A DNA stretch of 64,000 nucleotides. It comes from Pomphorhynchus laevis (taxonomy: Eukaryota > Acanthocephala > Palaeacanthocephala > Echinorhynchida > Pomphorhynchidae). The position numbers and the translations under genes were made by a program. Positions 1-12,774 of the stretch are shown here, one piece after another (within the stretch, counting starts at the first letter, position 1; every line of letters starts with the position of its first letter). The stretch spans positions 1-64,000 of the forward strand of contig WNNJ02002766.1 in NCBI GenBank assembly GCA_012934845.2. Reading direction: 5' to 3'. The notes under the pieces were generated by a model. It ran no database searches. It was not told where the DNA came from and saw nothing but the letters and a program-made list of their open reading frames with translations.

Positions 1-34
<34 letters not shown>
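1..34. repeat. (AT)n microsatellite
   Basis: An uninterrupted AT dinucleotide run from the window edge, so its true length is unknown. It abuts the 3' end of the minus-strand LINE and may mark its insertion site or tail. Confidence 0.95.
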
Positions 35-41
<7 letters not shown>

Positions 42-3010
42 CTGTGTGCTTACAAGCCCACAAATGCGAAACAGATTAAAAAATTTACTCGTTTAGTAGC
101 ATCGATTTTAGTTGCTTTTTGAAAAATTGGAGTAAGGATGATGATCGCAGATGATCAGATAGGGAATTCCAAAGGAGAGGAGCAGCGAAATGTATGGTTC
201 GACGGCCGAAGTTGGTTTAGTGATGAGGTACGTGTAGCAGAAGAGAAGGACATGAAAGTAGGTGAGTAGAAAGATAGCGAGATTCACTTAGAGTTGGTAG
301 ATAGAGATAATAAGGAGAATTACAATGGAGAAGGCGATAAGTTAGACAAAGCAGACGAAAACGAATGCGATGTTCAATACTTAGCCATCCAAGTTTTGAT
401 AAATAGGAAGATATATGATCGAATTTACGAAGTCGAAAAAGGATGCGCATAACAGTGTTAATGAGGCGCTGAAGAGGTTTAAGGGATGACTTTGAAGAGA
501 AGACGAGAAGGCTAAGATATTAATCAATACGTGGGAAAAGAAGGGAGGAGATAAGAGATTTACATGAACTAAAATCTAGAGAATTTCTTACGATACGAAT
601 ATCACGGAGAAGAATATTTGAAGACCTAGTTTTATCACGAATGAAGGGATCGAGATGCATGTTATTGTCGAATTGAATACCTAGAAATACTAGTTTATCC
701 GCAGCAGGAATAATTGTGGTCTGAAGATACAGAGAAGGAGCAAAAACAGATACAGTGTAGAGTAAAATCCATAACACTTTAGATTTCTTAGGATTGAGGG
801 ACATGCGCAAAGAAATTAGATGTTCTGATAGAGCACCAAGACAATTAGACGAGGATATGAAAAGTTGGCTTAGGGAATGATGAGACGAGTGAGAATAAAG
901 AAGTATATCATCAGTGTACTGCATTACTCTGAAACAAAATTTATTAGTTATACAAGATAAATCTCCAAGAATAAGCGTAAATAGAATAGGGCCAAGTACA
1001 GAACCTCAAGGTTCTGTACTTGGAGATTGTTCTGTACTAACACCACAAGAGAGAGAAGTTAGAGGAGAACACATTGAATTATAATGGACGGAAAATGATC
1101 GATCGAAGATATACGAAGAGAACCAAGCCAATGTGGACGAAGAGAAGCCATAGTGATAGCGAAGACGAAAAAGAAGGATTTTGTGATCGACAATGTCGAA
1201 TGCAGATGAAAGATCGAGCGATATTACCACTACAAAGTCCTTTGTCACGAGCGGAGAGCAGCTCAGAAAATACTTTATGGCATTAGAGTTCGGTGGAATG
1301 ACTGGAGCAGAAAGCAGAATGAAAAGAAGGGTATAGCTGCGATGAAGAGAGATACTTGTTTATCTGATCTAAGACAAGGTGTTCAAGAATTTTAGATAAG
1401 GTTGGTAGAATTGATATTGGGCGATAAGATGAAGTAAGAGAGGGGTAAAGGGAGGGCTTTTTAAGTAGGGGACGAACAATGGCCGTTTTCCAAAGAACAA
1501 GAAATATTCCATTCACGATTGACGAGTTAAAGAGGCTGGTATGGAAAGGTGTGAAGTCTGTTGACAACAATTTGAGAATTCGAGTAGGGATGTGATCGGC
1601 AGGAGAGGACTTACAAGTTAACGAAATAAGAAGGCAAGATACCTCATATTCAGATACCGCAAGTAGGTAAAAGTGCTCTGGGATACGAATAGACGAGATA
1701 CAAGAAATTTGTGGAAGGACGATGATCGAATCGATTAGAGAATGTTTTTGAAATTAGGTAATCGAATAATTGAGAAGGATCAAGAGTGGAGGTGATAGAG
1801 GAACGAGAAAGTAGATAATTAAAAGTTTTTCATTTAGTTCGAAAGTCATTAGCGAAAGCCAGTTTGTTTCACCAAAAACTATGTGCCATAGAACGCAGAG
1901 TTGCCTATGCGAACGACGAATAGCAAAGAGCTGGTTACGATAAAAGGATGAGTCAAGTTCTGAAGATAGTATGAGATAACGATGATAAGTTCTGAAGGAA
2001 CGACGCAGGAGGTGTTTTGAAGTCACGCACTCAAAGTCGAAACATGTTGCAAGATTTTGACGTGATTGAACAAAGTTTTAGGGGAATAATTTCATCGAGG
2101 ATAAAGTAAAACACATTGTTAAAGAGGGTACATAAGTAATTAGGGGATTGGTAGATAGAAGGATACATTAACGGAGAGCGTTTAATATGAGAGCGAAGAA
2201 GGGAAAAGTCGAGGAATTTCCAAGAACGACACGAGATAATTTTTACAGGAACATTGATTTTTTAACAAAGGGAGAGAACGTGTATCAAGGAAGTGGTCAG
2301 ATAGAGCAGGATCAGATATGCACAATGAAGAAGACAAGGCAAGACGCGAAGGTAGGGCAACAATATCGAGGGTACCGCCAAGAATATGGGTAGCAGAAGA
2401 ATAATGAGGAGACATGATTTGAAAATCATGATCGTTAAATGTAGAAATCGTCTTTAGGGTATTGGAATCACGAGGACAGTCCAAGCGAACATTTATATCA
2501 CCTAGTACAACGCAAGGTAAACCGGAGAGGAAGATAAAATAAAGTAAGTTTGACAGTTCACAGAAAAAAAAGAGTCAAACGGATGACATGATCCAGGCCG
2601 ATAGATAAGTAGATATTGAGAAACAACGAGCCGGCTTTTACACTGAACCCAAGTAGTTCAAAAGTGATAGGAACAAATGGCAACGATAATGATTGCAACG
2701 GAGACCAATGGTGAGAGAAAGCTATAGATCACCGTGATTAATTGATCGATTTGAACTAATAGGTCATTGACGAGCTTTATGACCACAGAGAGATTTAAAG
2801 AGCGGAGGCGTTAAAGAGAGTAATCATTCTGATCAACGTGCCAAGATTCGGTTAACCAAAAAACATCCAAAGATTTATAAAAGAAAAAATCATATACTAA
2901 ATCAACCTTGTTACTAAGAGAACGGATATTTAAAACGGCTAATTTCCAGGGAGACTTGGAGAGCTGCGGAGTCGAATCAATTAGAGGATACACTGGATGA
3001 TTTACTTGAA
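35..3010 (-). pseudogene. L2/CR1-like LINE, ORF2 (endonuclease + reverse transcriptase), decayed
   Basis: Read on the minus strand from about 3000 down to 100, the pieces follow LINE ORF2 order. An endonuclease start lies at 2811-2993 (LNIRSLSNK, LTESW). The end of the endonuclease is at 2182-2484 (GGTLDIVALP, ALSDHF). RT palm begins at 1283-1570 (SSYRPISILPTLSKILE) and continues at 1006-1248 (SLDLSSAFDIVDH). The catalytic YTDD box and KSK motif are at 520-924. The C-terminal LGWLSIEHRI block and a LLWNSLS motif lie at 100-450. These motifs are typical of the CR1/L2 superfamily (established knowledge). Several frame changes and stops separate the blocks, so it is inactive. The clade is assigned by eye; a Rex1-type relative is possible. 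Confidence 0.85.
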
Positions 3011-3049
3011 GTTTTGCTGGAGGATTTACATTTAAATCATTTTCAATCG

Positions 3050-4180
3050 TTAGTCATATATTGGCTGGGTTAGAAATATCGTTGTTGTCTGTAGACGAAA
3101 CTTCGCCGAGTACTGGTAAGCTCTCATTTACTGCGTGGGCTTCCCTACTTGATGAAACGACTATCTTATGTCCTCTAATAAAAATATCGCTTTCTTGGGT
3201 CTGACTTTTTTCGTTCGAATAATTCTTTCCGTAATCTTTTAAGTTCCTCTTGTTCAAGTTTCGACAAATCAGGGCACAAGTACACCTTATGAAAGAGAGA
3301 TGAATTCTTAAGCTTAAGCGAAGATTTTAAAGATGATTCCACATGGCTGACGCTAGTTTTTACCTTAACCCACAGAGGGGAACTAGTATGAAGTGCAGGG
3401 AGTCGATGAAAGTCTAGTTTTTGTCAGACCAAAGGACAACCAATTTCCTCAAAGAGATTTAATAAAACTTGTTGCTCGCTTTCAGAAACGGGTAAATTAC
3501 GAACTATCAGATGTGAGGCCCTAGCGCTTTCCCTATCCAGAGAGTTTGCAAATATAGAATAAGATTTATCTACCTCTGGTGTGCGTTGAAAATAACAAAC
3601 AGCATGAGATACCTGCTTATTGATGCAACGGTTGAGGGAGGAGTTGATAGACTCATTTACTATTCTATGTATACGCTCTTTGTCTCCCCCAGCAACTATT
3701 TAAATCATTTGATATTAACTGGCTTTTAAGTTTAGTTACTTCAATTCGGGTTTCGTTGATTGCTTTAGCTGCACAAAATCCACAGAGTTAATCTTGGGAC
3801 AGTAAATCTCTAGAAAGCCTTCTCGGAAGGATTACCTTTGAATGCACGTTGCAATTATCCACAGTACACTTCATTTCGATTAAGATAGTATCCACGGCGT
3901 TTACTGTCATTCCCAGTTCATCGTTGTTCGAATATTGTGTTGATAATTTGGCTGTATGTTTGTCGTTATATTGATTGGATAGAATCAATCGTTCTCGATT
4001 TGAGCATTGGTGTGCACAACAATTAATGCATTGCTTACCATTTCGAACGCATACACAGCCCTTACAAACAGCTGTTTGACCATTACAAGGGCAGCATCGC
4101 TTATTCGCAGACTGTTCTGTCGTGGTGATTTGATATAAGTGAACAATTCAGGAACAGTTGTATGCTTATTATTTTGCATG
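3050..4180 (-). pseudogene. LINE ORF1 with cysteine-rich N-terminal cluster
   Basis: This lies immediately 5' of the LINE ORF2 on the same strand. In the frame read from about 4165 to 3788 there is a dense cysteine cluster around 4010-4095 with spacing C-C-x-C-x6-C-x2-C-x-C-x5-C-x2-C-C-x3-C, likely a zinc-binding module. Further downstream, about 3240-3400, is a block including LPALHTSSPLWVKVK and YLCPDLSKLEQEELKRLRKEL, which resembles the C-terminal part of ORF1 proteins in L2/CR1-type LINEs (recalled pattern, not searched). No start codon is seen in the cysteine frame, because a stop precedes it. Frames shift at least twice. Role in the intact element: RNA-binding/chaperone protein of the retrotransposition particle (family knowledge). 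Confidence 0.65.
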
Positions 4181-4194
4181 TATATTATTTCTCA

Positions 4195-4860
4195 AATGTA
4201 AGAATATAATATAATCAAGACAACGTCATAGTTAATTGTTAAAATGGAATTGGATTTGGCGTTTGAAGCACGGAATTGATGTTGATTGACGGATATGAAT
4301 GGGCAGATGATTCCACGAGAGAGGAGCAGCAGCCACAGTGAAGGAGCGGAAGCCAAAAGAGATAGAGTAGTTTGGGACATGTAAAAGAAGGGAATTACGG
4401 GAACGCAGAGCACATTACACAGGACGAGAATTGTCGAGAAAAAAGAGTTTGAGAAATGAAGGGGTATGAGAAGTTATAAGGCGAAAAGAAATGATAAGAA
4501 GACGAATGAAAGTCTGTTGTCAAAATGGAAGCGAAGGAAAACGAGATTGTCAACGATAAGAAATTTGTAGTATTCAATGATACGGAGGGAGGTTCTACGC
4601 CGAAGCGTCGAGGAAGGATCCACTTTATTTTTGATTTATTAGGATTCAGAGAAAGACGAAGAGAATAAAGATGATTGAAAATGGAAGCAAGACAGTTGTA
4701 AGCAGAAACACTAAGATCATGAATACGATAAGCAGGTAAAGAGGAAAAGAGATATGTATTAACTTGCTTGAGAACGAGACGATGGTAGTCAAACGTAAAT
4801 CATGCATTTAAAAAGGACAATAGGTATCAATGTAAGTTTTAATAACAAAAGATTTTAAGA
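4195..4860 (-). pseudogene. 3' fragment of a second related LINE
   Basis: Minus-strand translation gives LSLNPKKSK near 4630-4650, matching the same motif in the neighbouring LINE. A C-terminal block near 4270-4430 (FTVAAAPLSWNHLPIHIRQS in one frame) corresponds to the AAPLLWNSLSDHL block of the first copy. Only the end of ORF2 is present, with frame changes. It sits directly upstream of the first element, so the two copies are head to tail on the same strand. Confidence 0.7.
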
Positions 4861-5690
4861 TCACGAATAATACTATTTAATATAATATTTAATATATATC
4901 TAATATATTAATATTGTATTAATATTAAATATTAATACAATATTAATATTTAATATTGTTTTATATTTCAACCATGATAATTGACTCTTATTTTAAATTT
5001 TAATTATAAATTCTATTGACATATAAAAATAAATAGTATAACATGGTTATAATTATTTATTATTTATAATTATTTATGTAAATTTTTGATTTATAAAATG
5101 CGTAGATATCTGATCAATTATTTAAATCACTTAATAATTATTTTAATGACTTAAAGATATTTGCATTATATATTATGTTTTATCTCAGATATCTCAGTTA
5201 TCTGATATTTGTTTTACTAATTTTTATATTTATTAAAAAGTATAAATACAAATATATATAAATATAATAAAATTTTTATTATAAATGGACTCACTGCTTT
5301 TAGACTCAATCTGTTTGAAAAGCAATCTGATTTAAAACAGTGATACAACTTTGAAGGAATGTTTTCAGATTAGATAAAATAAATTATGCACTAAAGAGAT
5401 TTGCTAAAGAAACGATTTGCTCAGATTTGCTTATATGTTGCTAAAATTCCAGTGAACTAAATAATGTATTTTAAATGTATTATGTTGCTAATCGATAGAT
5501 AAACGATAGATAAACACTTATCTAAATGCGAAATTTTATTTGGTCCCTTCTCATGTGCGTCTTGTAATGTATTTTTTTAATTATTAAAAATTAAGATCTG
5601 GTAGCTCATTTTACTTAAATGTAAAATTCGATATATAACTGATAAAATATGGTAGCTTTTGATTGTCCTGTAAAAAGGAAAGATCAATCG
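4861..5690. other. AT-rich noncoding DNA
   Basis: Low-complexity AT-rich sequence with TTAATATT-type runs near 4870-4960. No coding potential, RNA gene or clear element end is visible. Confidence 0.7.
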
Positions 5691-5694
5691 TTAC

Positions 5695-8600
5695 AAATGT
5701 GATTACAATAGAGATGGCTACAATAAACTTAGCAACAATAGACGTCGCTACAAGCAATCTGCCTACAATTGCGTGGCTTCAATAAAAAGGACTACAACAG
5801 AGATAACGACAATGAACGTTGAAACAATGGGCGTGGTTGCAATGGATGTAGAAACAATTGAAATCGCTAAAATGGGCGTGCAAAATGAACTACAATGGAC
5901 GTAGTTACAATGAACATAGTGCCAATGTATGTGAAAACAATTACAATCGTTATAATGGGCTTTATAATCAGAGCGATTACAATGGGTGTTGTTACAATAT
6001 GCGTTGTTAAAATGGGCGTGATTACAATGACCGTGAGTATAATAGGAGTGGTTATATAGCCGTAGCTATAATGGACGTGGCTATAATGGTCGTGGCTATA
6101 ATAACCGTGGCTATAATGGCCGTGGTTGTAATATCCGTAGCTATAATGACCATGGCTACAATAACCGTGGCTATAATAATCATGAGTATAATTGCGTGGC
6201 AATAATTGTAGTAGCTATAACGGTCGTGGCTATAATAACCGTTGCTGTAATGGCCGTGGCTATAATAGCCGTGGCTATAATGACCATGGCTATAAAAACG
6301 GTGGCTTTAATGGTCATGGCGATAATGGTCATGGCTATAATGGCCGGGGCTATAATGGCCGTGGTTATAATGGCCGTGGCTATAATGGGCGTTGCTATAA
6401 AGCCGTGACTATAATGGCCATAGCTATAATGGACGTGGCCATAATGGTGGTGGCTATAATGGTCGCGGCTATAATAACCGTTGCTGTAATGACCGTAGCT
6501 ATAATAGCCGTGGCTATAATGGCCTTGGCTATAATAGCCTGGCTATAATGGCCGTGCTTATAATGGCCGTGGCTATAATGGCCGTGGCTATGATGGCTGT
6601 GGCTATATTGGCCGTGGCAATAATGGCCGTGGCAATAATGGCCGTGGCAATAATGGCCGTGGCAATAATGGCCGTGGCAATAATGGCCGTGGCAATAATG
6701 GCCGTGGCAATAATGGCCGTGGCAATAATGGCCGTGGCAATAATGGCCGTGGCAATAATGGCCGTGGCAATAATGGCCGTGGCAATAATGGCCGTGGCAA
6801 TAATGGCCGTGGCAATAATGGCCGTGGCAATAATGGCCGTGGCAATAATGGCCGTGGCAATAATGGCCGTGGCAATAATGGCCGTGGCAATAATGGCCGT
6901 GGCAATAATAACCGTGGCAATAATGGCCGTGGCTATAATGACAGTGACTGTAATGGCCGTAGCTGTAATGGCCGTGGCTGTAATGGCCGTAGCTGAAATG
7001 GCCTTGGTTATAATGGCAATGGCTATAATGGCGTGGCTAAAATGGCCGTGGCTATTACGGCCGTGGCTATAATGACCGTGGATATAATGGCCGTGGCAAT
7101 AATAGCCGTAGCTATAAGAGGCGTGGCTATAAGAGCCGTGGCTTTAATGGCCGTGGCTATAATGGCCGTGGCTATAATGGCCGTGGCTATAATGGCCGTG
7201 GCTATAATGGCCGTGGCTATAATGGCCGTGGCTATAATGGCCGTGGCTATAATGGCCGTGGCTATAATGGCCGTGGCTATAATGGCCGTGGCTATAATGG
7301 CCGTGGCTATAATGGCCGTGGCTATAATGGCCGTGGCTATAATGGCCGTGGCTATAATGGCCGTTGCTATAATGGCTGTGACTATAATGTCCGTAGCTAT
7401 AATGGCCGTGGCTATAATAGCCGTGGCTATAATGGCCGTGGCTATAATGGCCGTGGCTATAATGGCCGTGGCTATAATGGCCGTGGCTATAATGGCCGTG
7501 GCTATAATGGCCGTGGCTATAATGGCCGTGGCTATAATGGCCGTGGCTATAATGGCCGTGGCTATAATGGCCGTGGCTATAATGGCCGTGGCTATAATGG
7601 CCGTGGCTATAATGGCCGTGGCTATAATGGCCGTGGCTATAATGACCGTTGCTATAATGGTTGTGGCTATAATGTCCGTAGCTATAATGGCCGTGGCTAT
7701 AATAGCCGGGGCTATAATGACCGTGGCTATAATGGCCGTGGCTGTAATAACCGTGGCTCTAATAGCCGTGGCTCTAATTGCCGTGCTATAATAAGCGTGG
7801 CTATAATGGCCGTGGCTCTAATGGCCGTGGCTATAATGGCCGTGGCTTTAATGGCCGTGGCTATAATGGCCGTGGCTATAATGACCGTAGCTATAATCGC
7901 CGTGGCTATAATGGCCGTGACTATAATAACCGTGTCTATAATGGCCGTGACTATAATGACCGTGCTTTAATAACCGTGGCTATAATGGCCGTGGCTCTAA
8001 TTGCGGTGTTATAATGCCCGTGACTATAATGGTTGTGGCTATAATCGCCGTTGTTAGAACGGCCGTGGCTATAATAAACGTGGCTTTAATGGCCGTGGCT
8101 ATAATAGCTGCAGCTATTATGGGCGTTGCTATAATGGCCGTGGCTGTAATGACCGTGGCTATAATGGCTGTGGCTATAATGGCCGTGGCTATAATGGCCG
8201 TGGCTATAATGGCCGTGGCTTTAATGGCCGTGGCTTTAATGGCCGTGGCTATAATGGCCGTAACTGAAATGGCTGTGGCTATAATGGCCCTGGCAATAAT
8301 AGCCTTGGCTGTAATAGCCGTCACTAAGTTGGCCGTGGCCATAATGACAGTGGCTATAATGACCGTGGCTGTAATGGCCGTGACTTTAATGGCCGTGGCT
8401 CTAATTTCCGTGCTATAATGGCCGTGGCTGTAATTGCTGTGGCTATAATGGTCGTAGCTATAATGGCCGTGGCTATAATGGCTTCGGCTATAATGGCGTG
8501 GCTATAATAACCGTGGCTATAATTGCCATGGCTCTAAGTGCCGTGCTAAAATGGCCTTGGCTATAATGACCAAGAATATAATGGCAGTGGCTATAATGGC

Positions 8601-9400
8601 AGTGGCTATAATGGCCGTGGCTATAATGGCCGTGGCTATAATGGCCGTGGCTATAATGGCCGTGGCTATAATGGCCGTGGCTATAATGGCCGTGGCTTTA
8701 ATGGCTGTGGCTATAATGGCCGTGGCTATAATGGCCGTGGCTATAATGGCCGTGGCTATAATGGCCGTGGCTATAATGGCCGTGGCTATAATGGCCGTGG
8801 CTATAATGGCCGTGGCTATAATGGCCGTGGCTATAATGGCCGTGGCTATAATGGCCGTGGCTATAATGGCCGTGGCTATAATGGCCGTGGCTATAATGGC
8901 CGTGGCTATAATGGCCGTGGCTATAATGGCCGTGGCTATAATGGCCGTGGCTATAATGGCCGTGGCTATAATGGCCGTGGCTATAATGGCCGTGGCTATA
9001 ATGGCCGTGGCTATAATGGCCGTGGCTATAATGGCCGTGGCTATAATGGCCGTGGCTATAATGGCCGTGGCTATAATGGCCGTGGCTATAATGGCCGTGG
9101 CTATAATGGCCGTGGCTATAATGGCCGTGGCTCTAATGGTCATTGCTATAATGGCCGTGGTTACAATGACCGTGGCTACAATGGCCGCGGCTACAATATC
9201 CGTGGCTACAATATCCGTGGCTACAATATCCGTGGCTACAATATCCGTGGCTACAATATACGTGGCTACAATATCTGTGGCTACAATATCCGTGTCTACA
9301 ATTTATGTGGCTACAATTTCCGTTGCTACAATAGAGACCTTCTTCAATTTACGTTGCTAAAGAAGACCTGACTACAATTGGCGTTGCTTCAATGAACTAT
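5695..9400. repeat. 15-bp minisatellite (unit GGCTATAATGGCCGT), about 3.7 kb
   Basis: Roughly 245 tandem copies of a 15-bp unit. Blocks at 7140-7370, 7400-7640 and 8600-9130 are nearly perfect. Block 6612-6910 is homogenised for a variant with GGCAATAATGGCCGT. The flanks 5695-6100 and 9170-9400 are degenerate (GCTACAATATCCGTG type). Because 15 is divisible by three, all frames stay open where the unit has no stop. The long apparent proteins (MAVAI, RPLLP, IIATA and GYNGRG repeats) are therefore expected without selection. I see no promoter, splice sites or unique flanking exon, so I do not call a gene. Confidence 0.97.
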
Positions 9401-10024
9401 AATAAACTAAATGTTAAAATGAATAAAACTTTTATTATAACAGTTTTTCCTTACCACCTAATACTGAACTCTATATATACAGAGCTCTTATATAGATGTT
9501 TATTACGACCGTAAATTATTGCTACTGCCATTATCATCTCATATAGGCATTTCCGGTGGTTTCTTCAGGAAGGTAAAATCTTCGAATTATAATTACCCTA
9601 CAAATTCTATTCTAGTTCTAGCCGATATTGAATCTTTATACGCACGTATGTTTACAAACAGAGGATTAGCGGCTACTAATCAAGCTATGAGCAGATCCAA
9701 TGACACTCCGATAAAAATAGTCTTCATAACATGTTTGTTAAAATTTATATTATCAAACTACTAGATTAAAATTTATATTATCAAACTACTAGATTAGCAT
9801 GTCAAACTACATTTTTATTGTCGATTTATCAACGATATTTTTACATTGTGCCCGACGACCGAGTAAGTTTAGATGAATTTCAGCAAATATCGAATTCATT
9901 TATTCTCAAACATCCATAAAAAACTAGCTCAACACAGATCGACTACTTAAATGTCCGACTAATGCATACGGAAACTCGTACGATAAGACGCGTATCGTAA
10001 GGTTTAATCAAAACTTATACATAT
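9401..10024. other. Noncoding spacer with one unrecognised short ORF
   Basis: Between the minisatellite and the SLC6 duplication. A plus-strand reading frame at 9519-9764 could encode 81 residues (contains ILVLADIESLYARMF) but matches no family I recognise and has no supporting context. A short direct duplication (AAAATTTATATTATCAAACT) occurs at about 9739 and 9768. Confidence 0.5.
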
Positions 10025-11850
10025 TCTAACGATTATATCAAATGTATTTTCGGCCTTGGTTGCAATGAGATTAAACACAAATTGTAAAATTTATAAGCGA
10101 CAATAACTAAGTTTTTCTAAAATACCTTTTAAAATACTTTTTAAAATAATTCAGATTGAATGTATATCCACGATATGCTTTCAAATACCAATAAATAATA
10201 TATATGGGGATCGGAGTCATGAGAGAGGTATCAAAGACCAGGTACACAACGATTTCATGAACATTTTTGTCTTTTCCGATATAATCACAGGAAACTGAAT
10301 AAACAAATGCGATAAGTAATACAAGGGGAACCATAAATATCCACGTAAATTTCATAATATACCCCGGATCTTCGTCGTCTTCTATTGAAATTTTAGTCAA
10401 GAACGACTTTAAACCGTATGCGAACGTGATTGTCCATAATTCAAATATAATAATCCAATATGTAAAAGGGGCGTGGTTATAATCTAGGATTTTTACTATG
10501 AACGAGAAACCCGTACAGGAAACACTTCGAATAGCAACAACCCCCAGAATTAAATTGACGATTAAACGACCATGTATTTGATTAAACTTTATATACTTGA
10601 AGTGTTCACTAAAGACTGAATACATTGCTTCTATTATGTTGGATATTGAGGTAATTAACAAAATTAGTATCAATAGATTATATACTATCAAAAAAAACCA
10701 ACCGTATGCCATGTAAGCAATTTGCTGAGGCAGTTTATCGAAAATGCAATTTAAAGTGTAGAAAATGCTAGGAATTTTGCCTGAATCATCGATTTCATTG
10801 AGATTTAAAGCAAAAGCAGCTATTGCTGTAAAAATAATTGAAATCACTACATCAACAAAACCAATTATATACGCAAACAGTTTCAAACTTGTAACATTAT
10901 CACCGGCATAACTTCCAAATACGATAAAAATTCCAGTTCCTAAAGAAGTTGAGTATATAGAAGAGTTAAGAGCTCGAAACCAGGATTGTAAGTTAATAAG
11001 ATTTTTCCATCCTTGCACTAAATAACAAGCTTAAGCTCTTTATAGAATGTTTAAGGCATGCGGTTTTAGCCAGAAGAATAAAAATGGCCGCTATGTTATA
11101 GAAACTATAAATGCAAGCCGATTTACCAATACTCAACGTACCCTTGTAGATGTGAGCGAAATTTAAAACTATAACAATAAGAAAGGCTGGAAAATAATCG
11201 GGATCGAGCCCAATTGCACAAATTTCATAGTCTTCCACATTACTCGAAAATATAGTTCTATTTTGTTTTACACTTGAAGCGTTAATTGACCAAATATTTG
11301 GATATTGAAGTGAATGGATGAAGTTATGTAAAGCAAATGCTGTAATTCCGCCGTAATATGAAAGCGAATAGATATTCATTGCCAGTGTCGAGTAACCGAC
11401 TCCTCTCAAACATGGGCACATATCTGTCCACATTCCGACATAAGATTTTCGGAATGATTGTCCAATTAATAACTCTAGATATATTACTGGAATTGATATA
11501 AATATAGTTACTATTATGTATTGTAGGATGTAATTTGCACCACCGAAAGCATACATATCCGGAATAAAGTTTATTAGATTTCCAAATCCCACCACTTCAC
11601 AGATGATTGCGAGTAAGTAGGTAACAGGACTTGACCACTTATTAAAATGTGACTTATTGCTAAACATTGTGTCTCTATGATTAAATTAAAAGATTTATTT
11701 GTACATTCTGTCTAAATTGCTTATTTTTTTAAATATCACGTTAACCCCCTCAACGACTTTTCAATTTTACATACACACGAAGTTAGACGCCATGCTCTAG
11801 TAATAACTTCGTCGACATTTTACGAATTCTAAAATCAAATTGCTTTTATC
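10025..11850 (-). repeat. Inverted duplication, left arm (partner 56905-58936)
   Basis: Homology extends beyond the SLC6 frame. The 3' flank at 10025-10106 matches 58853-58936 (reverse complement). The 5' flank at 11668-11850 matches parts of 56905-57292, including shared stretches such as AACTTCGTGTGTATGTAAA. The right arm carries about 200 bp extra between 57000 and 57200. The two arms are 45 kb apart, in opposite orientation. Confidence 0.9.
10107..11667 (-). pseudogene. SLC6-type transporter, frameshifted copy
   Basis: This is the near-identical inverted counterpart of the intact gene at 57293-58852. Reading minus strand from ATG 11667, the frame matches the intact copy up to about residue 217. 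Then one extra A (AAGGATGG here against AAGGTGG in the intact copy) near 11013 shifts the frame. The remaining C-terminal half continues in another frame down to the stop at 10107. Apart from this the copy is well preserved, with only about a dozen amino-acid differences seen by eye. The lesion is therefore recent, or is an assembly or sequencing error. If real, the product would be truncated within the helix 5-6 region and non-functional. Confidence 0.9.
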
Positions 11851-12184
11851 AAAGAATAAATTTTGGATTATGACTTAAACATTACTATGGTAATATAAGA
11901 TTCATACAAGTTTATGCTTTCGTCTTTTTCCAAAGTTGTTTACAATATTTTAATCAGTAAAATATACGCTTTAATTACTTTAAAAATTAATTTATCTTGT
12001 GAAACATTAAAAATGTGTCAATGATATTAAATATATTTCTAAAAATATTTCAAATATATATTGATATTGTTCGAGTGTATGCTGGAAATAGTGTATCTTC
12101 ATGAATAAACGTAAAATTTTAGTGTCACACTTAAATAAATAATCTCGAAAATTTGTAAAAATTTAGTAATCTCGAAAATTTAAA
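11851..12184. other. AT-rich noncoding DNA
   Basis: No ORF, RNA gene or repeat boundary seen apart from the AATCTCGAAAATTT(G/T) duplication near 12142 and 12168. Confidence 0.6.
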
Positions 12185-12440
12185 ACTAGTTTCAACATGC
12201 TGTAATACTTCAATGGTCTATTAAGAATCCAGCAAGTCGATTAAAAATTGCACGAAACATTCCTGCGAATTTATAGGCTCCTTACCGGTCTATCAATTAT
12301 CGAAATAGATTTTTTCAGATCAGGTCATTAAATTGGAGAACGGTAAGAAATTTATAAATTCAAAGGAATGTTTCGTGCAATTTTTCAACGACTTGCTGAA
12401 TTCTCTATAGACCATCCATATATTACAGCATGTTAAAAAG
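12185..12440. repeat. Inverted-repeat (MITE/foldback-like) element
   Basis: Arms of about 100 bp at roughly 12190-12290 and 12340-12440 are inverted copies. Both contain AACATGCTGTAATA, GGTCTAT, CAGCAAGTCG and ATTGCACGAAACATTCCT in order. The loop is about 50 bp. No coding sequence. It could be a non-autonomous DNA transposon; target-site duplications are not evident. Confidence 0.75.
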
Positions 12441-12611
12441 TTAGTGCTCAGTGCCAGCGCCCTGATGATCCAACTGTGTACTAACGTCGGCGCAGGATGA
12501 TGTTAGTGGTTAGGTCGCTTGCAACTGGTTCGTGACGATATTCTTAAACTAGTTTGCAGACACTTATTTAGGATTAAATAAGAGAGCAGTATAACATCCT
12601 TACGTTTCAAA

Positions 12612-12614
<3 letters not shown>

Positions 12615-12698
<84 letters not shown>
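12615..12698. repeat. (AT)n microsatellite, left border of palindromic array
   Basis: Pure AT dinucleotides directly abutting the first hammerhead-bearing repeat unit. A matching tract borders the other end at 14112-14188. Confidence 0.97.
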
Positions 12699-12703
<5 letters not shown>

Positions 12704-12774
12704 TTGATTCAACCAGGACTGTCGATTACACCTATCTGCTTTTCTCTATATATAGAGAATTTCATGCTTCTACA

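Noticed and set aside
6548-9360. Long open frames (MAVAI, RPLLP, IIATA repeats) over the minisatellite
   Set aside because: A 15-bp unit without stops is open in several frames on both strands automatically; no unique exon, promoter or splice evidence.
5695-9400. CRISPR-like array
   Set aside because: Contiguous 15-bp units without unique spacers; eukaryotic context.
12440-12500. CTGATGATCC..AACGTCGGCGC with complementary GCGCC/GGCGC, looking like a hammerhead
   Set aside because: No GAAA and no stem II or III between CTGATGA and GTC; only stem I and GTC fit, so probably a broken relic or coincidence.
12503-12712. Tyr-Ile repeat proteins over the AT tracts
   Set aside because: Translation of AT dinucleotides.
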